A stretch of DNA of 64,000 nucleotides from G025836975 sp040391135 (GCA_040391135.1 JBEBYL010000012.1:1-64000); one strand, 5' to 3'. Positions 1 through 8,953 are shown, counted from the stretch's first letter. The notes: generated from the letters alone by a model not told the origin. Made by a program: numbers and translations.

Positions 1-285
1 GAAAAAAGCCGCGGCACGCATGTTAATATTTCCGGCGCTTCGGTGGCCAAGTATGCGCCCAACAAGGAAAACGCCGTCAAGCTGCTCGAATACCTGGTAT
101 CCGACAAAGCCCAAAGCCTGTATGCCAATGCCAACTACGAGTACCCGATCAAGCAAGGCGTCAAGCTTGATCCCGTCGTAGCCAGCTTCGGCCCGCTGGT
201 TGTCGATCCCTTGCCCTTGACCGAGATCGCCAAGCATCGCAAACAGGCCAGCGAGCTGGTGGACAAAGTTGGATTCAACAACTGA
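1..285 (+). CDS. Iron ABC transporter substrate-binding protein, C-terminal part (cut by window start)
   Basis: The reading frame is open from the first base, so the gene begins left of the window and only about 94 C-terminal residues are seen. Motifs such as NISGASV, NKENAVKLLEYL and SFGPLVVDPLPL are typical of periplasmic ferric-iron binding proteins of the FbpA/FutA/AfuA type, which capture Fe(III) and hand it to an inner-membrane permease. The permease and ATPase genes that follow on the same strand support this. The stop codon lies upstream of a strong hairpin, so this gene may be expressed above its permease partners. Metal-binding tyrosines cannot be judged because the N-terminal and middle parts are missing. 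Confidence 0.85.
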   Translation, partial: EKSRGTHVNISGASVAKYAPNKENAVKLLEYLVSDKAQSLYANANYEYPIKQGVKLDPVVASFGPLVVDPLPLTEIAKHRKQASELVDKVGFNN

Positions 286-305
286 CCGTCTCGCTCTCTC
301 CACCG

Positions 306-331
306 AAACGCGGGCCCGCCGGCCCGCGTTT
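306..331 (+). terminator. GC-rich hairpin between binding protein and permease (attenuator-like)
   Basis: An 11-bp perfect stem (AAACGCGGGCC at 306-316 with GGCCCGCGTTT at 321-331) has a 4-base loop CGCC and is followed by a T-rich run. It begins about 20 bases after the stop of the binding-protein gene and ends before the best permease start. Such hairpins within binding-protein operons usually reduce read-through or stabilise the upstream message, giving more binding protein than permease. That role is inferred from position. Confidence 0.75.
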
Positions 332-358
332 TCTCGACTTTTGCAGGAAAATCCGCAG

Positions 359-2026
359 TTGCCTTCCCGTCGTCTCCTTTCGTTTGAATCCGGCCTGGGT
401 TGGCGTATTGCGGCATTTCTGATCGCGCTGTGCGTGATCGCTCCCATAGTCACATTGTGCTGGTACGCCCTGCATGGGTCGCTGGACCATTGGGCGCATC
501 TGCTCAATTTCGTGCTTCCCGTGGCGTTCCGCAACACCGCCCTGCTGCTTGCCGGCGTAGGCGTCCTGGTCGCATGCCTGGGCGTGGGCAGCGCATGGCT
601 GATCACCGCCTACGACTTTCCCACCCGCCGCACGCTGTCCTGGGCGTTGTTGCTGCCGCTGGCGGTACCCACCTATATCGTGGCCTTCGCCTACCTGGAC
701 ATCCTGCATCCCATCGGACCGGTGCAGACGCTGTTGCGCGACCTGCTGGGCTACGACAGCCCAAGGCAGTTCCGGCTGCCCGACCTGCGTTCACTGCCCG
801 GGGCCATATTCCTGCTGGGATTCGTGCTTTATCCCTACGTCTACCTTAGCACCCGCGTCATGTTCGCCACGCAGGCCGCCAGCCTGATCGAGGCCGCGAG
901 AGTGCTTGGATCGTCGGGCCGCAGCGCCTTTTTCCGCGTCGCCCTGCCGCTGGCGCGCCCGGCCATCGCCGTGGGCGTCAGCCTGGCCTTGCTGGAAACC
1001 CTGAACGACATCGGCGCCTCGGAATTCCTGGGCGTTCAAACCCTGACGGTATCGGTCTATACCACCTGGGTCACGCGCTCCGACCTGGCCGGCGCGGCCC
1101 AGATCGCCCTGGCCATGCTGGCCATCGTTGCCGCCCTCATCCTGCTTGAACGGCACGGCCGGCGCCGCCAGCGCTACGCCAGCACCCAGCGCGCGCGTGC
1201 CGTCCAGCCTCGAAAACTGCGGGGGCCGGCCGCGGCCGCCGCCTTTATCCTGGGCTGGCTGCCCATCATCATCGGCTTTGTCGCGCCCGCCCTGTACCTG
1301 CTGAACGAAACCATCAAGCATTTCCACACGGTCGGAGCGGTATCCGACCAGTTGCTGCTTAGCGGCTACAACACGGTCAGCATCGCGCTGATTGCCACCC
1401 TGGCCACGCTGGCATGCGGACTGATCGTCGCCTGGACCGCCCGGGCCATACGCAACGGCGCTCCATCGCGCCTGCCGAAACTGTTCGCGCGCGTGGCGAC
1501 ATCGGGCTACGCCATCCCCGGCACCGTACTGGCCATTGGCTTGCTGATGCCCATCATGCTCATCGACAGCCTGGCCTCGTGGCTGTGGCAGGCGCTGGGC
1601 AATACCGATCCCGGCCTGCTGCTGATGGGGACCAGCACCGCCTTGGTCTGCGCCTACGTGATCCGCTTTCTGGCCATTTCAATCGGCGGCATCGAAGCCG
1701 GACTGGCGCGCATCCCACCGTCCATGGAACAAGCCGCCCGCCTGCTGGGCGAGACTCCCGCGGGCACCTTGAAACGCATACATTTGCCCCTGCTGCGGCC
1801 GGCGCTGGGCGCCGCCGCCTTGCTGGTCTTCGTCGACACCATGAAAGAACTGCCCGCAACGCTGTTGCTGCGGCCCGTCAATTTCGACACCCTGGCGACC
1901 TGGCTTTACGCCGAGGCGGCCAGGGGAACCTATGAAGAAGGCGCCGTGGCGGCGCTGGCCATCGTGCTGGCCGGCCTGCTTCCAGTCATTTTGCTGGCGC
2001 GCACCCAATTCAAATCAACCCATTGA
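359..2026 (+). CDS. Iron ABC transporter permease (FbpB type, fused two-domain)
   Basis: This inner-membrane permease of about 555 residues is the usual size for the duplicated FbpB/AfuB family. It contains two binding-protein-dependent permease domains. Each carries an EAA loop that docks on the ATPase: EAARVLGSSG near residue 177 and EQAARLLGE near residue 457. I place the start at TTG 359 because AGGAAA lies 8 bases upstream and because this start falls after the hairpin at 306-331. An earlier in-frame TTG at 269 would overlap the previous gene and lie inside the hairpin region. The stop overlaps the region just before the ATPase gene, so the two are likely cotranslated. Function as a ferric-iron channel follows from family and neighbours. 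Confidence 0.88.
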   Translation: MPSRRLLSFESGLGWRIAAFLIALCVIAPIVTLCWYALHGSLDHWAHLLNFVLPVAFRNTALLLAGVGVLVACLGVGSAWLITAYDFPTRRTLSWALLLPLAVPTYIVAFAYLDILHPIGPVQTLLRDLLGYDSPRQFRLPDLRSLPGAIFLLGFVLYPYVYLSTRVMFATQAASLIEAARVLGSSGRSAFFRVALPLARPAIAVGVSLALLETLNDIGASEFLGVQTLTVSVYTTWVTRSDLAGAAQIALAMLAIVAALILLERHGRRRQRYASTQRARAVQPRKLRGPAAAAAFILGWLPIIIGFVAPALYLLNETIKHFHTVGAVSDQLLLSGYNTVSIALIATLATLACGLIVAWTARAIRNGAPSRLPKLFARVATSGYAIPGTVLAIGLLMPIMLIDSLASWLWQALGNTDPGLLLMGTSTALVCAYVIRFLAISIGGIEAGLARIPPSMEQAARLLGETPAGTLKRIHLPLLRPALGAAALLVFVDTMKELPATLLLRPVNFDTLATWLYAEAARGTYEEGAVAALAIVLAGLLPVILLARTQFKSTH

Positions 2027-2031
2027 CCCGC

Positions 2032-2814
2032 ATGTCCGAATTGCTGAAACTGGATCGAATTTCCCTGGCCTACGATACCCCCGAAGGCCTGACCTCCGTG
2101 GTGCGCCATCTGTCCCTGGATCTCGACAAGGGCTGCATAGGCTGCCTGCTGGGCGCTTCGGGCTGCGGCAAGACGACCGTGCTGCGCGCGATCGCCGGAT
2201 TCGAACCGCTTAGGACCGGATCGATCTCCCTGGGCAGCATCACGCTGTCCGGCATCGGCAGTCAGGTCGAGCCGGAGAACCGGCATGTGGGCATGATGTT
2301 CCAGGACTACGCCCTCTTCCCTCATTTGAGCGTCGAGAAAAACATTGCCTTCGGCCTGCGCAAGTGGGACAAGCAGCGTCGCCGGAATCGCGTGGATGAA
2401 CTGCTGTCACTGACCGGGCTGGAAGGATCGGGACATCGCTATCCGCATGAACTGTCCGGCGGGCAGCAGCAGCGCGTGGCGCTGGCCCGCGCCCTTGCGC
2501 CCGAACCGGAACTGTTGCTGCTGGACGAACCGTTTTCGAACCTGGATGTGGATACCCGCGAACGGCTGGCGTTTGAAGTGCGTGACATTCTCAAGAAAAC
2601 CGGCCATACGGCGCTGCTGGTCACCCATAACCAGGCGGAAGCCTTCGCGATTGCCGACCGGATAGGCATCATGCAAGACGGCGATATCGTCCAGTGGGAC
2701 ACTCCCTACAACCTGCATCATAACCCGGCCAGTCCCTTCGTGTCCGACTTCATCAAGCGTGAAGCATTGATGGCGCAACGCGCCCAGGCCTACCTGCGCG
2801 GCGAAGCCGGTTAA
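2032..2814 (+). CDS. Iron ABC transporter ATP-binding protein (FbpC type)
   Basis: This 260-residue ATPase energises the permease encoded immediately upstream. Visible motifs are Walker A GASGCGKTT near residue 41, Q-loop MFQDYALFPH, signature LSGGQQQRVALARAL, Walker B LLLLDEP near residue 160 and the H-loop VTHNQ. FbpC homologues are often longer (about 350 residues) with a C-terminal regulatory domain. Here the protein ends soon after the core, so that domain is short or absent. ATG 2032 is chosen; an in-frame TTG at 2023 overlaps the permease stop and is less likely. Confidence 0.9.
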   Translation: MSELLKLDRISLAYDTPEGLTSVVRHLSLDLDKGCIGCLLGASGCGKTTVLRAIAGFEPLRTGSISLGSITLSGIGSQVEPENRHVGMMFQDYALFPHLSVEKNIAFGLRKWDKQRRRNRVDELLSLTGLEGSGHRYPHELSGGQQQRVALARALAPEPELLLLDEPFSNLDVDTRERLAFEVRDILKKTGHTALLVTHNQAEAFAIADRIGIMQDGDIVQWDTPYNLHHNPASPFVSDFIKREALMAQRAQAYLRGEAG

Positions 2815-2840
2815 AGGCTTCGGCAGGAATCTTGCCGTTC

Positions 2841-3437
2841 TTAATATCGATAGGTATAGATCAGCTGCACCATGTCCAGTCCTGGATTGGGCTCCTTCAG
2901 TCCGGCATTGGAAAAATGCGAATAACGCAAGCCTATCCGATGCGCGTCATTGATCAGCACTCCCACCCCGGCATGATTTCCAAATTGAAAGGCGGAGCCC
3001 AGATCCCGTCCTGCGAAATGCGTGCGGCTCAGCCCCGTGACGCCCACGCCTATTTCGGCATAGAAAAATTCCGTCGGCCACCAGCGCAACATAGGCGTCG
3101 CGCTTAACTGCCACATCGAGTCCGGATGCCCGCTCTGGGCGTCCCAATACGACACGCCCAATTCGGCGCCCAGATCCAATCGGCCCCAACTGCCCGTTGA
3201 ACTGCTCCACCATGGCGGCGTTTCATACATCAGCCCGATTTTGCGGTAATCGCTGTTATATCCGAACCGCAGGCTCCAGGCGCCGGATGGCGCTTGTACG
3301 GAGGTCGCGGCCGCCGTCCCGGAAGGGGCGACCGGCTGGGAGAACACCGTCCCGCCGCGCAGAAAGCAGGCGCTCAAAACCATAAGCAAGAAAGCATGAA
3401 CACAAAAAGACGCGGTACTGCGGGACGGACGGGTCAT
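2841..3437 (-). CDS. pagL: Lipid A 3-O-deacylase PagL
   Basis: This is an outer-membrane beta-barrel enzyme of 198 residues that removes the 3-O-linked acyl chain of lipid A and so alters endotoxin recognition. A hydrophobic signal segment occupies the N-terminus, followed by amphipathic strands and the C-terminal aromatic ending IYTYRY typical of barrel proteins. The family motif HFSNAGLKEPNPG is present and supplies the catalytic His and Ser. The acidic third residue appears as Asp (GLDMV), where I recall Glu in the Pseudomonas enzyme. The start is the ATG at 3437, because AGGAG lies 5 bases before it. It reads opposite to the iron transporter and is not obviously in an operon. Confidence 0.88.
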   Translation of the reverse strand: MTRPSRSTASFCVHAFLLMVLSACFLRGGTVFSQPVAPSGTAAATSVQAPSGAWSLRFGYNSDYRKIGLMYETPPWWSSSTGSWGRLDLGAELGVSYWDAQSGHPDSMWQLSATPMLRWWPTEFFYAEIGVGVTGLSRTHFAGRDLGSAFQFGNHAGVGVLINDAHRIGLRYSHFSNAGLKEPNPGLDMVQLIYTYRY

Positions 3438-3501
3438 GTGGGCTCCTTTATGGCCAAGGACAGCCCGGAGAAGCAAGATGCATGCCCAACACGGCGCTAT
3501 C

Positions 3502-4980
3502 CTACCTATCCTCGGTCTCGTTCAGCCCCAGTTCCGCGCATTTGCGCGTCAGCGTATTGCGTCCTATGCCCAGCCGCTGCGCCGCCTCCATGCGCCGGCC
3601 GCGGCTGTAATCCAAGGCCGTTTCCAGCAATGCGCGTTCGAAATCGCGCGTCAGTGTCGCCATGACGGCCGGCTCGTTGCGCAGCAGCCTTGCCTGGGCT
3701 TCCTGCCCCAGCATATCCAGCCAGGTTCCGCCCTGTGCCGTATCGCCCGGCAGCGCGCCCGCGACATCGGGTTGCGGCGCAAGCGAACCCGAATCGGGCC
3801 TGCCTTGCGGTTCGGCCAGTATCTCGGGCGGCAGGTCCTTGGCCTCGACCACCTGGCTCGACGACATCACCGTGAGCCATTGGCAAAAATTCTCCAATTG
3901 GCGGATATTGCCCGGATAGTCGAAGGCGCCGAGCATGCGCATGGCGTCGGCCGCGACACGGCGCACCGGCACGCCCAGGTCGTTGGCACTGTTCTGCATG
4001 AACAATTGGACCAGCGCCGGTATGTCTTCCTTGCGCTCGCGCAGCGGCGGCAGGCGCAGGCGTATGACATTCAAGCGATGGAAAAGATCCTCGCGGAACC
4101 GCCCTTCCGCCACCCGCTGCTCCAGCGGCTGATGCGTTGCGGCCACAATACGCACGTCGGCGTGTATGGCCTGGGAGCCGCCCACCCGGTAAAAGCTGCC
4201 TTCGGCCAGGACGCGCAACAGCCTGGTCTGAAGCTCGAAGGGCATATCGCCGATCTCATCCAGGAAAAGCGTGCCGTTGCGGGCCTCTTCGAAACGCCCA
4301 CGGCGCTGCTGCGTGGCGCCTGTAAACGCGCCGCGCTCATGGCCGAACAATTCGGCCTCGAGCAAGTCCTTCGGTATGGCTGCCGCATTCAGGGCGACAA
4401 AAGGCCCGCTCGCCCGCGTGCTGTGCTCGTGCAGGGCGCGCGCGATCAGCTCCTTGCCCGTTCCCGACTCGCCGGTGATCAGCACCGTTACGCTGGATGC
4501 GGCCAGGCGCCCTATGGCGCGAAAGACTTCCTGCATGGCCGGCGAGGACGACTGCACCATGATGCGCCCCGCGCTGGCCGGTTCCGCCGGCAGATCCTCG
4601 TCAAGAGGCTCCCGGGGACTGGTTTGCGCGGCACGCTGCACCAGCGCCACGGCGGTGTTCACGTCGAAAGGCTTGGGCAGATAGTCGAACGCGCCCTTCT
4701 GAAAGGCGGCCACGGTGCTGTTCAGGTCGGTGAATGCCGTCATGACGATGACGGGCAGATCGGGATGATCCTGCTTGATGCGATGCAAAAGGCTTAGGCC
4801 GTCCTGCCCAGGCATGCGCACGTCGGTCAGCAGCACCGAGGGCAGCGTATCCCGCAAGGCTTCCAGAGCATCGGCGGCCGAGGCGAAGCTCTGGGCCGGA
4901 ATGGCGACCCGCGCCAGCGCCTTTTCAAGCACCCATCGTATGCTCTGATCGTCGTCGACTATCCATACCGGTTTCATCAT
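3502..4980 (-). CDS. ntrC: Nitrogen regulation response regulator NtrC (NR(I))
   Basis: This 492-residue sigma-54 activator is phosphorylated by NtrB under nitrogen limitation and drives glnA and other nitrogen genes. It has an N-terminal receiver with DDD near residue 9 and phospho-acceptor Asp in LLTDVRMPG. The central AAA+ domain has Walker A GESGTGKE and the sigma-54 contact loop GAFTGA. A C-terminal Fis-type helix-turn-helix ends near RLGIGRNTLTRKCAELGL. Length matches the family. Its ATG overlaps the ntrB stop (ATGA), showing translational coupling. It is the last gene of a glnA-ntrB-ntrC operon read leftwards. Confidence 0.96.
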   Translation of the reverse strand: MMKPVWIVDDDQSIRWVLEKALARVAIPAQSFASAADALEALRDTLPSVLLTDVRMPGQDGLSLLHRIKQDHPDLPVIVMTAFTDLNSTVAAFQKGAFDYLPKPFDVNTAVALVQRAAQTSPREPLDEDLPAEPASAGRIMVQSSSPAMQEVFRAIGRLAASSVTVLITGESGTGKELIARALHEHSTRASGPFVALNAAAIPKDLLEAELFGHERGAFTGATQQRRGRFEEARNGTLFLDEIGDMPFELQTRLLRVLAEGSFYRVGGSQAIHADVRIVAATHQPLEQRVAEGRFREDLFHRLNVIRLRLPPLRERKEDIPALVQLFMQNSANDLGVPVRRVAADAMRMLGAFDYPGNIRQLENFCQWLTVMSSSQVVEAKDLPPEILAEPQGRPDSGSLAPQPDVAGALPGDTAQGGTWLDMLGQEAQARLLRNEPAVMATLTRDFERALLETALDYSRGRRMEAAQRLGIGRNTLTRKCAELGLNETEDR

Positions 4981-6023
4981 TGCTCCAGGGGCAGGATCAT
5001 GCGGAACTCGGTGTGTCCCGCCTGCGAATCGAACTCCACGATGCCGCCGTGCTGCTGGACGAAATCTTGCGCGAGGCTCAGGCCCAGGCCGGTTCCGCTG
5101 GCGCGGCCCGTAACCAGGGGATGGAAAATCTTGTCATGCAACGACGGCGGCACGCCCGGACCGTTATCGATGACGGATACGACCACGCCCAGCTTTGCCT
5201 GGTACGCCGTCAACAGCAATTGCCGCCCTATCCGCGTGCGCAGCACCAAACGCGCGGATCCTTGCGGCGGCATTTCCGTCAAGGCCTGCGCGGCATTGCG
5301 GACCATGTTCAGCAAGGCCTGCAGCAGGCGCTCGAAATCGCCGCTCAAATCCGGCACGGAGGCATCGTAGTCGCGCACGAAATCAATTCTGGGGAATTCC
5401 GCCCCGACCAGCCGGTATACCCGTTCGCAAATTTCATGAATATTGAACGTGGTCTTTCGCAAGGTCTCGCCCTGCGGCGCAATCAGGCGGTCCACCAGGC
5501 CGGCCAGGCGGTCCGCCTCGGCGATGATGACCTGCGTATATTCATGCAAAGCGCCGGGACCCAGTTCGACATCCAGCAATTGCGCCGCCCCGCGTATCCC
5601 GCCCAGGGGATTCTTGACCTCGTGCGCAAGATTGCGCAGCGACTCCCGCTGCGCGGTCAGTTCCTTGCTTAACTGCTGGTGCCTGTCCAGCAGGATGTGA
5701 TGTTCGATGACGCGCACCTCCAGCAAGGCCGCCCAGGGCTGCCTGTGCAAAGGCACGATGGCCAGGCTTACCGCAACCTGGTCGCCTCGGCGGTCAATCA
5801 CCAGATCCTGGCGCAGTATTCCAAACTTGCCGTCGATGGCGTCGGGCAAGCGCTCGGCCAGCGCCGGATCTTCGCCGAAAAGAGCGTGAATCCGCTGTCC
5901 GGCCAATTGCCTGCGCGAGACGCTGAACAATTCTTCCGCCGCCGTATTGGCGTGCTCCACCTTGGCCTGGCCGTCCAGCAGCAGGACGGCGGTCGAGAGC
6001 AGATCGTAACTGGCTACGTCCAT
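4977..6023 (-). CDS. ntrB: Nitrogen regulation sensor histidine kinase NtrB (NR(II))
   Basis: This cytoplasmic kinase/phosphatase of about 348 residues acts on NtrC in response to PII proteins. An N-terminal PAS domain (LLLDGQAKVEHANTAAEEL) is followed by the H-box AHEVKNPLGGIRGAAQLL with the phosphorylated His. The ATPase domain shows N-box NMVRNAAQAL, DNGPGVP and GTGLGLSLAQ. There are no membrane segments, as expected. I chose ATG 6023, preceded by GGAAG; an in-frame TTG at 6044 would add seven residues. About 49 bases separate it from glnA and four bases overlap ntrC. Confidence 0.95.
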   Translation of the reverse strand: MDVASYDLLSTAVLLLDGQAKVEHANTAAEELFSVSRRQLAGQRIHALFGEDPALAERLPDAIDGKFGILRQDLVIDRRGDQVAVSLAIVPLHRQPWAALLEVRVIEHHILLDRHQQLSKELTAQRESLRNLAHEVKNPLGGIRGAAQLLDVELGPGALHEYTQVIIAEADRLAGLVDRLIAPQGETLRKTTFNIHEICERVYRLVGAEFPRIDFVRDYDASVPDLSGDFERLLQALLNMVRNAAQALTEMPPQGSARLVLRTRIGRQLLLTAYQAKLGVVVSVIDNGPGVPPSLHDKIFHPLVTGRASGTGLGLSLAQDFVQQHGGIVEFDSQAGHTEFRMILPLEQ

Positions 6024-6072
6024 GATTCTTCCGGATTTTGCCAAGGGCGGCCCCGCGGCCGCCCCTCGCCCA

Positions 6073-7485
6073 TTACAGGCTGTAGTACATATCGAACTCG
6101 ACCGGATGAGTCGTCATGCGCAAGCGCGTGATCTCGGCCATCTTCAGTTCAATATACGCATCCAGCATGTCGTTGCTGAAAACACCGCCACGGGTCAGGA
6201 ATTCGCGATCGGCGTCCAGCGCGGCAATGGCCTCTTCCAGCGAAGCGCAGACCGTCGGGATCTTCGCGTCTTCTTCGGGCGGCAGGTCGTACAGATTCTT
6301 GTCGGCGGGATCGCCGGGGTGGATCTTGTTCTGCACGCCGTCCAGGCCGGCCATCATCAAGGCCGAGAAAGCCAGATAAGGGTTGGCCAGCGGATCGGGG
6401 AAGCGGGCCTCGACGCGGCGTCCCTTGGGGCTGCCGACATAAGGAATGCGTATGGACGCGGAGCGGTTGCGCGCCGAGTAGGCCAGCTTCACCGGCGCCT
6501 CGAAGTGAGGCACCAGGCGCTTGTACGAGTTGGTGCCCGGATTGGTGATGGCGTTCAAGGCCTTGGCGTGCTTGATGATGCCGCCGATGTAATACAGGGC
6601 GAATTCGGACAGGCCGGCATAGCCATTGCCGGCAAACAGGTTTTGCCCGTCTTTCCAGATCGACTGGTGCACGTGCATGCCCGAACCGTTGTCGCCGACG
6701 ATGGGCTTGGGCATGAAGGTGGCCGTCTTGCCGTATACATGGGCCACGTTGTGCACGGTGTATTTCAGGATCTGGTTCCAGTCGGCGCGCTCGACCAGGG
6801 TGCTGAACTTGGTGCCGATTTCCAGCTGGCCCTGGCCAGCGACTTCATGGTGGTGGACTTCGACCGGAACGCCCTGCTGCTCCAGCAGCAGGCACATTTC
6901 CGAACGCATGTCCTGGAAGCCGTCGACCGGCGATACCGGCACATAACCGCCCTTGACGCCCGGGCGGTGGCCCAGGTTGCCGCCTTCGAGTTCCAGGCCG
7001 CGCGACCAGGGAGCTTCTTCGGATTTGATCTTCACGAAGCAGCCCGACATGTCGTCGTTCCAGGTGATGCCGTCGAAAACGAAAAATTCCGGTTCCGGAC
7101 CGAAATAAGCCGTATCGCCCAGGCCGCTGGACTTCAGGTAGGCCTCGGCGCGCTTGGCCAGCGAGCGGGGATCGCGGTCATAACCCTTGAGATCGGAGGG
7201 CTCGACCACATCGCAGGTCAGGTTCAGCGTGGTTTCTTCGCGGAAAGGATCCATGCGCGCCGAACCGGCATCGGGGATAAGGACCATGTCCGACGCTTCG
7301 ATGCCTTTCCATCCCGCGATCGACGAACCGTCGAACGCCACACCCGTTTCAAGCTTCTCTTCGTCGACCGTATGAGCGGGCACGGTCAGATGGTGCTCTT
7401 TGCCCAGGGTATCGGTAAAGCGGAAGTCCACAAAGGCGACTTCGCGTTCTGCAATGAGTTTGACAACTTCTTCGGGGGTGGGCAT
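6073..7485 (-). CDS. glnA: Glutamine synthetase, type I
   Basis: This 470-residue enzyme makes glutamine from glutamate, ammonia and ATP and is the main ammonium assimilation step. The length equals that of the enteric dodecameric GSI. The adenylylation site tyrosine is visible in DKNLYDLPPEE, so GlnE-type covalent control is expected. Other GSI motifs include AFDGSSIAGWKGI, MHVHQS and NPYLAFSALMMAG. The ATG at 7485 has AGGAGCC upstream. It is first in the glnA-ntrB-ntrC operon and is preceded by a sigma-54 promoter and NtrC site. Confidence 0.97.
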   Translation of the reverse strand: MPTPEEVVKLIAEREVAFVDFRFTDTLGKEHHLTVPAHTVDEEKLETGVAFDGSSIAGWKGIEASDMVLIPDAGSARMDPFREETTLNLTCDVVEPSDLKGYDRDPRSLAKRAEAYLKSSGLGDTAYFGPEPEFFVFDGITWNDDMSGCFVKIKSEEAPWSRGLELEGGNLGHRPGVKGGYVPVSPVDGFQDMRSEMCLLLEQQGVPVEVHHHEVAGQGQLEIGTKFSTLVERADWNQILKYTVHNVAHVYGKTATFMPKPIVGDNGSGMHVHQSIWKDGQNLFAGNGYAGLSEFALYYIGGIIKHAKALNAITNPGTNSYKRLVPHFEAPVKLAYSARNRSASIRIPYVGSPKGRRVEARFPDPLANPYLAFSALMMAGLDGVQNKIHPGDPADKNLYDLPPEEDAKIPTVCASLEEAIAALDADREFLTRGGVFSNDMLDAYIELKMAEITRLRMTTHPVEFDMYYSL

Positions 7486-7540
7486 ATAGGTGGCTCCTGA
7501 ACCAATGAAATCAGAAAGAGAATAAAACAACACAGCTTTA

Positions 7541-7556
7541 CGCAATAAGCGTGCCA
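7541..7556 (-). promoter_or_regulatory. Sigma-54 (-24/-12) promoter of glnA-ntrBC
   Basis: Read on the minus strand the sequence is TGGCACGCTTATTGCG, a match to the TGGCACG-N4-TTGC core for RpoN promoters. GG and GC elements are correctly spaced. It lies about 56 bases upstream of the glnA start and downstream of the NtrC site, the classical nitrogen-regulated arrangement. Confidence 0.9.
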
Positions 7557-7621
7557 GCATTCAGCAAGGCTGGACGGCAGGGAGAGGAAGCCAGGGCAAG
7601 CACGATTCACCATTATGGGGC

Positions 7622-7646
7622 AATTTGCACCTTGTTGGTGCAAATT
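7622..7646 (-). promoter_or_regulatory. NtrC binding site upstream of glnA
   Basis: A perfect 10-bp inverted repeat AATTTGCACC-TTGTT-GGTGCAAATT contains TGCACC-N5-GGTGCA, the consensus NtrC site. It sits roughly 70-100 bases upstream of the sigma-54 core, which suits enhancer action through DNA looping. A weak partial half-site (TGCAC at about 7651) adjoins it. Confidence 0.9.
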
Positions 7647-7662
7647 TTAGTGCACGCTGCGC

Positions 7663-8889
7663 CTAATCCAGAAACTCCGCCAGCAGATCATTCAAAAACT
7701 CCCAGCCTTGAGGGGTGGCTTGCAGCCTGGCGGGATCGGATTCCAGCAAACCCTTGGCAACCGCCCTTTCGATGGCGGGCGCGACGGCCAAAATGGATTG
7801 GCCGGTGCGCTCAATGAAACTGCTTCGCTCCACGCCGGCCTTCAGGCGCAAGGCATTGAGCATGAACTCGAAGCCCAATTCCTTCCACTGGACCTCGCGG
7901 TCTTCGGCCAGATGGCTGCCATCCCGCCGAAGGGCCTTGTCCATCCAGGAGGCCGGATTCTTCAATCGGGCCTGGCGGACGATGCGGTCATGGAAGGACA
8001 GTTTCCCGTGAGCCCCGGGGCCGATGCCCAGGTAATCGCCGAACTCCCAATAATTGAGATTATGGCGGCAGCGTTCGCCCGGCCGCGCATAGGCCGATAC
8101 CTCGTAGCGCTCCCAGCCTCCCGCTTCGGTGGCCTGGGTTATCAGATCCTGCATCGCGGCGCTTGAATCGTCGTCGGGAAGCGTTGGCGGGTACTTGGCA
8201 AAAACCGTATTCGGCTCCAGGGTCAGGTGATATAGGGACAAATGGCCGGTCTGGAAAGACATGGCCTGGCGCAAATCGTCGCCGCAAGCTTCCAGCGACT
8301 GCCCGGGCAAGGCATACATCAGATCCAGGTTCACACGCGGGACCGAGCGCTGTGCGAACTCTATGGCGGCGCGTGCCTGGCGCGCATCGTGAATCCGGCC
8401 CAGGGCCTTCAAGGCGCGATCGTCAAAGCTTTGTATGCCCAGTGAAATGCGGTTGACGCCGCTGGCCGCATAATCGGCGAAACGGCCCGCCTCGGCCGTT
8501 CCCGGATTGGCTTCCAGGGTCACCTCGGCATCGGGCAGCAGGTTCAGATAGGCGCGAAACATGGCCAGCATCCGATCCAGGGCGCCCGCCGACAGCAGGC
8601 TGGGCGTGCCGCCGCCGATGAAAACCGATATGACCTGCCGGCCCCAGATCAGCGGCAAAGCCTGCTCCAGGTCCGCCTGCAAGGCATCCAGGTATTCCTG
8701 TTCGGGCAGGTCCCGGCCCAGTTCATGCGAATTGAAGTCGCAATAAGGACACTTGCGCACGCACCAGGGCACATGAACATAAAGGGACAAGGGCGGCAGG
8801 CTGGAAAGTATGGTCCGGCCGCCGGGGCCGGCCGGGATTACGCCGGGCTTCCTGGCGGGGGCCGTTGCGGAAGTATCAATAGGCTGCAC
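7663..8889 (-). CDS. hemW: Radical SAM heme chaperone HemW
   Basis: This 408-residue protein of the coproporphyrinogen oxidase-like radical SAM family binds heme and delivers it to respiratory enzymes. It was formerly annotated as oxygen-independent CPO. The iron-sulfur motif is CVRKCPYCDF (CxxxCxxC), and the radical SAM glycine motif GGGTPSL follows. The HemW-typical HNLNYWEFGDYLGIGPGAH is present. The true HemN enzyme has a longer N-terminal region that is missing here. The start is GTG 8889 with AGGA eight bases upstream. It follows rdgB on the same strand after a short gap. Confidence 0.92.
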   Translation of the reverse strand: MQPIDTSATAPARKPGVIPAGPGGRTILSSLPPLSLYVHVPWCVRKCPYCDFNSHELGRDLPEQEYLDALQADLEQALPLIWGRQVISVFIGGGTPSLLSAGALDRMLAMFRAYLNLLPDAEVTLEANPGTAEAGRFADYAASGVNRISLGIQSFDDRALKALGRIHDARQARAAIEFAQRSVPRVNLDLMYALPGQSLEACGDDLRQAMSFQTGHLSLYHLTLEPNTVFAKYPPTLPDDDSSAAMQDLITQATEAGGWERYEVSAYARPGERCRHNLNYWEFGDYLGIGPGAHGKLSFHDRIVRQARLKNPASWMDKALRRDGSHLAEDREVQWKELGFEFMLNALRLKAGVERSSFIERTGQSILAVAPAIERAVAKGLLESDPARLQATPQGWEFLNDLLAEFLD

Positions 8890-8953
8890 GGAATTTATCC
8901 TGGAAAATCAAGCCCCGCCGGTAAACCCGCGGGCGGCCGTGGATGGCCGGTTT

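Noticed and set aside
3436..4797. 453-codon open frame opposite ntrC
   Set aside because: It is a mirror frame of a conserved NtrC gene and its residue composition is atypical of proteins.
6022..7500. 492-codon open frame opposite glnA
   Set aside because: It is antisense to glutamine synthetase, which has full motif support.
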